Shown: positions 14,588 to 18,660 of the stretch, in pieces
How the letters are laid out: every line of letters begins with the position of its first letter
Numbering within the stretch: position 1 is the first letter of the stretch
Assembly: GCF_001507435.1 (NCBI RefSeq)
Contig: NZ_LMWH01000303.1
Location: forward strand, 1-18,660
Direction: 5' to 3'
Source of the DNA: Streptomyces sp. NRRL F-5122
Lineage (GTDB): Bacteria > Actinomycetota > Actinomycetes > Streptomycetales > Streptomycetaceae
Length of the DNA stretch: 18,660 bases
Position numbers and translations under genes: made by a program
The notes under the pieces: model-generated
The model's input: the letters and a program-made list of their open reading frames with translations, nothing else
Told to the model about the DNA's origin: nothing
The model's database searches: none

Positions 14588-15610
14588 TTAAGGGTTGAGT
14601 GGTTGGCATCGGGCACGACGGGCCGCGACCCGCTCCGCCGTCGGCCAGCGCACGTCGTGCACCCAGCCGAGGCGTTCGAGGAGGCGGATGACGGCGGCGG
14701 AGGGATCGAGCTGGCCGCGGTCGACGCCGTGGCGGGCGCTGGTGGGGTCAGCGTGGTGAAGGTTGTGCCAGCTCTCGCCGAACGAGAGCAGGGCGAGGGT
14801 CCACAGATTGGTGGCCCGGTCGTGGCGGCGGGTGCGGAACGGGCGCTCACCGATCATGTGGCAGAGGGAGTTCACGCTCCAGGTGACGTGATGGAGCAGC
14901 GCGATGCGGACAAGTCCCGCCCACAGCAGGGCGGTCACGCCGTGCCGCCATGTACCGCCGATGAGCCAGCCCACCGCGAACGGCAGCGCGAGCGTGAGGA
15001 CACATAATGCCGGGAAGGCGCGGGCGACGGCGCGGATGTCGCGGTCGGCCAGCAGGTCGGGGGCATAGCGCTCCGGCGGCGTACGGTCGTTGCGGAACAG
15101 CCAGCCGACGTGCGCGTGCAGCAGCCCGCGCAACTGGCCTCGCAGATGCGTGCCGTAACGGTACGGGGAGTGCGGGTCCCCCGGCCGGTCGGTGAAGGCG
15201 TGATGGCGGCGGTGGGTGGCGACCCAGCCGATGACGTCGCCCTGGAAACTCATCGAGCCGGCCACCGCGAGCGCGATCCGCACGGGACGGACGGCCCGGT
15301 AGCCGCCGTGGGTGAGGCCGCGGTGGAAGCCGACGGTGACGCCGAGACCTGTGATCGTGTATAGGACGAAAGCGAGCACGATGTCGGCGGGATGGATGAG
15401 ACTCCCCCACAGCAGCCAGCCGGCGAGACTGATCGCCACGAACGGCAGGACGACGATCACCGCGGTCACTGTGACATACAGCCGGTCACTGCCGCTACGC
15501 GCGGGCGCCGGGCCGTCGGGCGGGAACGGGGACGTCCCGTCGTAGGCCTGGGGCGGCGGGGCGGGGTCCGACGGTGTGACCGTCGGGGACGTGGTGGGAC
15601 TGAGTGGCAT
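14588..15610 (-). CDS. Membrane acyl-CoA/fatty-acid desaturase (delta-9 type)
   Basis: A 340-residue integral membrane protein with the three histidine boxes of the di-iron desaturase family: 'HRGLTH', 'HRRHH' and 'HNLHH', plus the extra 'HHVTWSVNS' typical of stearoyl-CoA desaturases. Hydrophobic helices surround the boxes, for example 'AVIVVLPFVAISLAGWLLWG'. A proline-rich N-terminus of about 40 residues precedes the first helix. ATG at 15608-15610 follows GAGGAG at 6 bases. It introduces a double bond into acyl chains using oxygen and an electron donor, which adjusts membrane fluidity. No dedicated reductase is adjacent. The DUF5994 gene follows 20 bp downstream, suggesting a shared stress or membrane role. 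Confidence 0.92.
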   Translation of the reverse strand: MPLSPTTSPTVTPSDPAPPPQAYDGTSPFPPDGPAPARSGSDRLYVTVTAVIVVLPFVAISLAGWLLWGSLIHPADIVLAFVLYTITGLGVTVGFHRGLTHGGYRAVRPVRIALAVAGSMSFQGDVIGWVATHRRHHAFTDRPGDPHSPYRYGTHLRGQLRGLLHAHVGWLFRNDRTPPERYAPDLLADRDIRAVARAFPALCVLTLALPFAVGWLIGGTWRHGVTALLWAGLVRIALLHHVTWSVNSLCHMIGERPFRTRRHDRATNLWTLALLSFGESWHNLHHADPTSARHGVDRGQLDPSAAVIRLLERLGWVHDVRWPTAERVAARRARCQPLNP

Positions 15611-15625
15611 ACGTGGCTCCTCGGC

Positions 15626-15901
15626 CTAGATGCAGATGGCGCGGCCGGGGTCACGGGCTGCCCCTGTGAGGGGATTCGCGAGGGTGAAGCCAGTTCGGAC
15701 ACTGGCATACGAAGAGTCCTCGCTCGCTTCACCATACTCCTGCTCGCTCCTAGATGAGGCGGCCCGGATCGCGTGGCCACCGCGTTGACACGGACCGTGG
15801 CCGGACGTTGCGTGGCAGCACGGTGCAGGACCATGCCCCCTCCGGACCACGCGGCGAAGCATTCCGCCCTCCCGCCTCGCCCAGCCCCCGCGGGAACCCA
15901 C
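15626..15901 (-). CDS. Possible small protein upstream of the desaturase gene
   Basis: The frame ends with TAG 15 bp before the desaturase ATG. Its last third, EYGEASEDSSYASVRTGFTL then ANPLTGAARDPGRAICI, reads like genuine protein. The first half is Arg/Gly/Cys-rich and looks like non-coding GC-rich DNA, so the true start is probably later than 15901, perhaps at a non-ATG codon. No ribosome binding site was found. It could be a short co-transcribed gene or a leader region. I do not recognise the family. Confidence 0.25.
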   Translation of the reverse strand: MGSRGGWARREGGMLRRVVRRGHGPAPCCHATSGHGPCQRGGHAIRAASSRSEQEYGEASEDSSYASVRTGFTLANPLTGAARDPGRAICI

Positions 15902-15926
15902 CTACCGGACAACAGAGAGGCCCGCC

Positions 15927-16115
15927 ATGACCGTTTCACGGGCCATCAGGAACCAGGCGCAGACGATGAAGGGCGGTCACGGAAGAGCTCGGCCGGGTCA
16001 CGCGCAACAGGCGACCGCAGCGCCGAGGCAGGGCCGGCCGGTTTTCGGAAGCGTGAAGCAGGCCGCGGAGAAGGCCGAGGGCGCCTTCAGGCGGAACGAA
16101 AGCGGCCCCCGATGA
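15927..16115 (+). pseudogene. CsbD-like stress protein gene, frameshifted
   Basis: ATG at 15927 has GAGAGG 7 bases upstream and opens MTVSRAIRNQAQTMKG, like the start of CsbD-family general-stress proteins. The middle, 'VTEELGRVTRNRRPQRRGR', is in another frame, one base on from the gggcgg at 15971-15976. The end 'VFGSVKQAAEKAEGAFRRNE' returns to the first frame, so an extra base is later compensated. The CsbD pattern (KG-x-x-KE-x-x-G-R followed by G-x-x-KQAAEK-x-x-x-AF) is complete only across both frames. As written, the ORF yields 62 residues with a scrambled centre. It is probably a pseudogene; a sequence error pair is the alternative. Confidence 0.5.
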
Positions 16116-16175
16116 TGTACGACCAAAAACACGCGCCCAGCAGCCCGCGGGCCAGGCCCGGGGCACCGCCGAGCG

Positions 16176-16444
16176 CCGCCGCTCCCGTCGGACGAACAGG
16201 ACAAGATCGTCCAACGCCTCCGGCACGCCCTCAACACCTTTGCCGACACCCCGCGCGAGGCGCTGGAAGAGGCCGAGAGCGCCTATGACGAAGCCACGGC
16301 CCAGCTCGTGGACGCCCTCGCGGAACGACGGCGTCTCCTTCGCCGGCTGGCAGGACCAGACCAGGCCCGGAGGCATAGTCCGACGGACTCCAGCTCGCGC
16401 TGAGGCAGTACCCGGAGATCACCCAGCGATTGCTCGACATCTAG
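16176..16444 (+). pseudogene. Unknown helical protein gene, frameshifted
   Basis: The frame containing 16200 reads PPLPSDEQDKIVQRLRHALN, TFADTPREALEEAESAYDEA, then TAQLVDALAERRRLLR, strongly helical and coiled-coil-like. After about 16330 the likely continuation moves to another frame and ends LQLALRQYPEITQRLLDI at TAG 16442-16444. No ATG or GTG with a ribosome binding site precedes the coding-like part in this frame; the nearest ATG (16114) is in a different frame. It is therefore broken at one or both ends. I do not recognise the family. It may have been co-transcribed with the DUF5994 gene downstream before decay. Confidence 0.4.
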
Positions 16445-16461
16445 GCATCATCTAGGCAGCC

Positions 16462-16494
16462 ACTACTCCGCGCCGCGGCGGAGCGCAGAGTAGT
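16462..16494. terminator. Hairpin terminator candidate
   Basis: actactccgcgc (16462-16473) pairs with gcgcagagtagt (16483-16494), 12 bp with a single C-A mismatch and a 9-base loop. It begins 17 bp after the stop of the frameshifted helical-protein gene and lies ahead of the next gene. Confidence 0.5.
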
Positions 16495-16562
16495 GTGGGC
16501 AGCACCGAGGGCATTTCGCACACCGGCTGCCATGCCGGGTCGTTCTTGGCGAAAGACGAAAC

Positions 16563-16587
16563 CCGGGCCGCCGCAGAGGCGGCCCGG
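16563..16587 (+). promoter_or_regulatory. Perfect 10-bp hairpin in the leader of DUF5994 copy 2
   Basis: ccgggccgcc (16563-16572) pairs with ggcggcccgg (16578-16587) around the loop gcaga. acccg (16561-16565) could pair instead with cgggt (16592-16596), giving a competing fold. The hairpin ends 15 bases before the ATG at 16603, so it could mask or expose the ribosome-binding region. Confidence 0.5.
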
Positions 16588-16602
16588 AGACGGGTCCGCA
16601 TC

Positions 16603-17193
16603 ATGTCGGCGACCTTGCTTTCAACCCTGCCGCAGCCCGAGCCCGTCGCAGCCCCGGCCGCGCGTCTCGCTCTGAAGATCGACGGCACCTCCCGGGGGCT
16701 CCTGGACGGGGCCTGGTGGCCCCGCTCCCGGGATCTGCTGCGCGAACTGCCCGCACTCACCGACGTGTTGGACCCCTTGTGGGGCCGCATCACCCGTATC
16801 GCCGTCAACCCGGAGCACTGGCCGGTCATCCCCCGCAAGGTTCCCGTCGACGGCCACATCGTCAAGGTCGGCTGGTTCACCCCGGAGATCGACCCGCACA
16901 AGCTGCTGCTGCTCTCCTACGGCACCGGGCGCTGGGACCTGCTGGTCATCCCGCCCGAGACCGCGGCGGCGTCCGCGGCCCGTCTGATGGCTGCCGCGTC
17001 CGACTACGACGGCCCGCCGCTGACCGCGAGCGCTCTCATCGCCGCGGACGAGGCCCGGCAGGGCGTCTCCGCGACCGACGGGCCAACGGACCCGGACGAG
17101 GCATGGGAGTACGAGGGCGGCGCCCCCGCAGTGCCCGCGGCGGTTCCGGAACCCGGTCCGCCCGGGGCCAGCGGCCTGATCATCGGTATGTGA
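16603..17193 (+). CDS. DUF5994 family protein (copy 2)
   Basis: A 196-residue protein. The DUF5994 core runs from 'RLALKIDGTSRGLLDGAWWP' through 'RSRDLLRELPALTDVLDPLW', 'RITRIAVNPEHWPVIPRKV' and 'GTGRWDLLVIPPETAAASAA', ending 'RLMAAASDYDGP'. A Pro/Ala/Glu-rich tail of about 60 residues is absent from copy 1. ATG 16603 is chosen because it lies just ahead of the conserved core; the frame is open upstream to 16495, but a stable hairpin occupies that stretch. GGAGA lies 12 bases before the ATG, which is a loose spacing. The next gene begins 11 bp after the stop codon, so the two are an operon. Function is unknown. Confidence 0.83.
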   Translation: MSATLLSTLPQPEPVAAPAARLALKIDGTSRGLLDGAWWPRSRDLLRELPALTDVLDPLWGRITRIAVNPEHWPVIPRKVPVDGHIVKVGWFTPEIDPHKLLLLSYGTGRWDLLVIPPETAAASAARLMAAASDYDGPPLTASALIAADEARQGVSATDGPTDPDEAWEYEGGAPAVPAAVPEPGPPGASGLIIGM

Positions 17194-17203
17194 GGTGGCC
17201 GCA

Positions 17204-17473
17204 ATGAACGCCTTCCTGACGGCCGCCGCCTTCGTGGTTCTCATCGCAGGGGCGGCATACGTGATCCACCGGCTCAACATCCAGCACGCCGAGAGGACCG
17301 CCGTACACCGGTACAGCGCCCCCCTGCCCGGCCGCCGCGACCGCGGCACCCCGCAGCCCCCGTTGGGACCGGACCGGTCCGAGTCGCCGACCATCGTCGA
17401 ACGGCGGGACCACCGCGACGAGAACCGCCATTTCCCACCGCGCCGCCGCAGCCGTACCACTCACCACAGGTAA
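17204..17473 (+). CDS. Small single-pass membrane protein
   Basis: An 89-residue protein. Residues 3-22, FLTAAAFVVLIAGAAYVIH, form one N-terminal transmembrane helix or uncleaved signal anchor. The remainder is a hydrophilic, Arg/Pro-rich tail ending RRRSRTTHHR, with no domain recognised. ATG at 17204-17206 follows GAGGTGG at about 7 bases. It starts 11 bp after DUF5994 copy 2 and is probably co-translated with it. The tail suggests an anchor that contacts nucleic acid, acidic phospholipid or a partner protein, which is speculation. Confidence 0.6.
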   Translation: MNAFLTAAAFVVLIAGAAYVIHRLNIQHAERTAVHRYSAPLPGRRDRGTPQPPLGPDRSESPTIVERRDHRDENRHFPPRRRSRTTHHR

Positions 17474-17590
17474 CCAGCCGGTTGCCGTCGCCGGGCCATC
17501 GACTGTGCGAGGAGCGGCCGCGTCCCCCATGAACCGAGGCGTCATGACTCTTCCGCAGGTCAACTACTCAGCCGTGAAACGTGCCGTGAA

Positions 17591-17615
17591 CGACCGAGCT
17601 TGTTGACTCGGTTCG
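17591..17615. terminator. Hairpin between the small membrane protein and TnpB remnant
   Basis: cgaccgag (17591-17598) pairs with ctcggttcg (17607-17615) with one bulged T and an 8-base loop. The plus strand that follows is relatively T-rich (ggctttgttta). It could terminate the membrane-protein transcript or be part of the right end of an IS605-type element. Confidence 0.4.
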
Positions 17616-17687
17616 ATACGGCTTTGTTTATGCTCCCGACTGCCCCCTACGACAGGGCGGTCACGGGTCACATCTGCCGGTCCCCGC

Positions 17688-17890
17688 TCAGACGGGGGCC
17701 GGGTCGGGCATGTTGACGAATACCCACGCCGTGGCCCCTCGCGTAGCGATGTTGACCCCGGCGACGTGGTCGGCCGGCCCAGCGAGGCCGCACGGACGAC
17801 AGTGGAAGTGGTCCCGGGTGCGCCGGTTGGCGCGCCCGGTGTGGCCGCAGCGCGGGCAGAACTGCGAAGTGTAGGCCGGGTCCACGGCCG
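17688..17890 (-). pseudogene. tnpB: TnpB (IS200/IS605-type) C-terminal remnant
   Basis: The minus strand encodes VDPAYTSQFCPRCGHTGRAN, then DHFHCRPCGLAGPADHVAGV and NIATRGATAWVFVNMP. This is the C-terminal zinc ribbon (C-x2-C-x15-C-x2-C, all four Cys kept) followed by the last RuvC acidic motif 'ADHVAGVN' of TnpB, an RNA-guided nuclease of IS605-type elements. All upstream parts, including the first RuvC Asp and the Glu motif, are missing because the frame meets an IS1182-type transposase fragment at about 17890. The stop codon and the 3'-flanking DNA remain. The remnant cannot be an active nuclease. Confidence 0.82.
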
Positions 17891-18600
17891 TCGACACCGA
17901 AGTCACCGAGACCGTCCATCAGGGCCTGGCCGCACGGGAGTTACTGCCTGCCGAGCACGACGTCGACGCTGGCTATGTCACCGCCGCGCACATCGTCACC
18001 GCCCGGAACGAGTACGGGATCGAGTTGATGGGGCCGGTCGGACTGGACACCTGCCACGAAACCCACGAAGGCGAGCACCTCACGCAGAGCGCCTTCACCA
18101 TCGACTGGCAGACCCGCAAGGTCACCTGCCCCGAGGGCAAGATCAGCGCCAGCTGGTCCGACCAGCGAAAGAGCAGCGGAACTCCCATCGCGCGGGTGCA
18201 CTTCACCGCCCAGGACTGCGGCAGTTGCCCCGTGCGCGAAAAGTGCACCAAGGCGGCGAACGGCAAATGGGGCCGCAGCCTGACCCTGCTTCCCCAAGAC
18301 CAGCACGAGGCGCTGGAAGCGCAGCGCCGCGAGCAGCTGACCGACAAGTGGCAGCAGCGTTACAACATCCGCGCTGGCGTTGAGGGCACGATCTCCCAGG
18401 CGGTCCGGCGCACCCGCATCCGCCGAACCCGCTTCACCGGCCTGCCCAAGACCCACCTCGGCCACGTCTTCGCCGCCACCGCCATCAACATCATCCGACT
18501 CGACGCCTGGCTCACCCAAACCCCACCCGGCCAGACCAGGACCTCGCATCTAGCCCGACTTGACCTAGTGCCGCATCAGGCAACGTTTGCCCTGTTGTGA
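17890..18600 (+). pseudogene. IS1182-type transposase, 5'-truncated
   Basis: From about 17890 to the TGA at 18598-18600 the plus strand is open and encodes the C-terminal half of an IS1182-family DDE transposase. Landmarks are 'LLPAEHDVDAGYVTAAHIVT' (with the second catalytic Asp in 'DAGYV'), 'IELMGPVGLDT', 'QSAFTIDWQTRKVTCPEG', 'FTAQDCGSCPVREKCTKAA', and 'RAGVEGTISQAVRRTRIRR' (with the catalytic Glu in 'GVEGT'). It ends with 'THLGHVFAATAINIIRLDAW' and 'TRTSHLARLDL'. The N-terminal half, including the DNA-binding and first Asp region, is absent, and an in-frame stop at 17872 precedes it. Its 5' end abuts the TnpB remnant in opposite orientation, pointing to a nested insertion or deletion. Confidence 0.85.
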
Positions 18601-18604
18601 TGTG

Positions 18605-18638
18605 ACGCGCCGTCCGGATGCTGTGTTGGACGGCGCGT
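18605..18638. terminator. Perfect 11-bp inverted repeat after the IS1182-type transposase
   Basis: acgcgccgtcc (18605-18615) and ggacggcgcgt (18628-18638) are perfect complements around a 12-base loop, starting 5 bp after the transposase stop. It is a terminator-like hairpin, or a structure near the IS right end. Confidence 0.5.
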
Positions 18639-18660
18639 GGGCGTCATTCTGTCCGGGTGG

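Noticed and set aside
16495..16602. Upstream start for DUF5994 copy 2 at 16495
   Set aside because: The added stretch encodes a perfect hairpin and unconserved sequence, and the conserved core begins after 16603.

Overview
The window looks like an accessory stretch of a Streptomyces (or close actinomycete) chromosome. The evidence is high GC with strong third-position GC bias, an Lsr2-like C-terminus at the left edge, a Tat-exported glycosidase, a CUT1 sugar transporter without its own ATPase (as in Streptomyces, where MsiK is shared), DUF5994 proteins, and scattered decayed IS and regulatory genes. All family names come from reading translated motifs; no database search was run.

Layout. Bases 2-64 hold the tail of an lsr2-like gene with a 9-bp hairpin terminator. 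Bases 185-800 hold a decayed IS5-type transposase. Bases 886-2367 (minus) encode a 14-helix DHA2 drug-efflux transporter, next to a frameshifted divergent TetR-family HTH remnant. Bases 2836-3261 carry two truncated genes back to back: an unknown minus-strand one and a D-Ala-D-Ala dipeptidase (VanX-like) tail. Bases 3316-4218 encode an intact ASCH-Nudix fusion. It is followed by a SAM methyltransferase broken by an exact 10-bp tandem duplication and truncated downstream. Bases 4740-5630 hold further fragments, one with a HEPN-like R-x5-H motif.

The functional core is a minus-strand sugar-utilisation locus at 5704-13518. In transcription order it is a LacI-family regulator, a ~760-bp gap, a lipoprotein sugar-binding protein, two CUT1 permeases with an ATGA overlap, a GH1 beta-glycosidase, and a Tat-exported PF10091 'glucoamylase-like' glycosidase. 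The layout resembles the Streptomyces cebR/cebEFG/bglC locus with an added secreted enzyme. The likely scheme is that the exported enzyme cuts a glucan outside, the ABC system imports the oligosaccharides, and the cytosolic GH1 enzyme hydrolyses them. Two closely related 14-bp near-palindromes, one before the binding-protein gene and one before lacI, fit as operators of the LacI protein. The identity of the glucan is inference.

Right of this, an IS5-type transposase tail (13648-13866) lies in frame upstream of lacI. A DUF5994 gene and a fatty-acid desaturase gene follow as a minus-strand pair. Then come a frameshifted CsbD-like gene, another frameshifted small gene, a second DUF5994 gene with a small membrane protein, and finally a TnpB C-terminal remnant abutting a 5'-truncated IS1182-type transposase. 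The pattern is of working operons set among recombination scars. No rRNA, tRNA or CRISPR array was seen.
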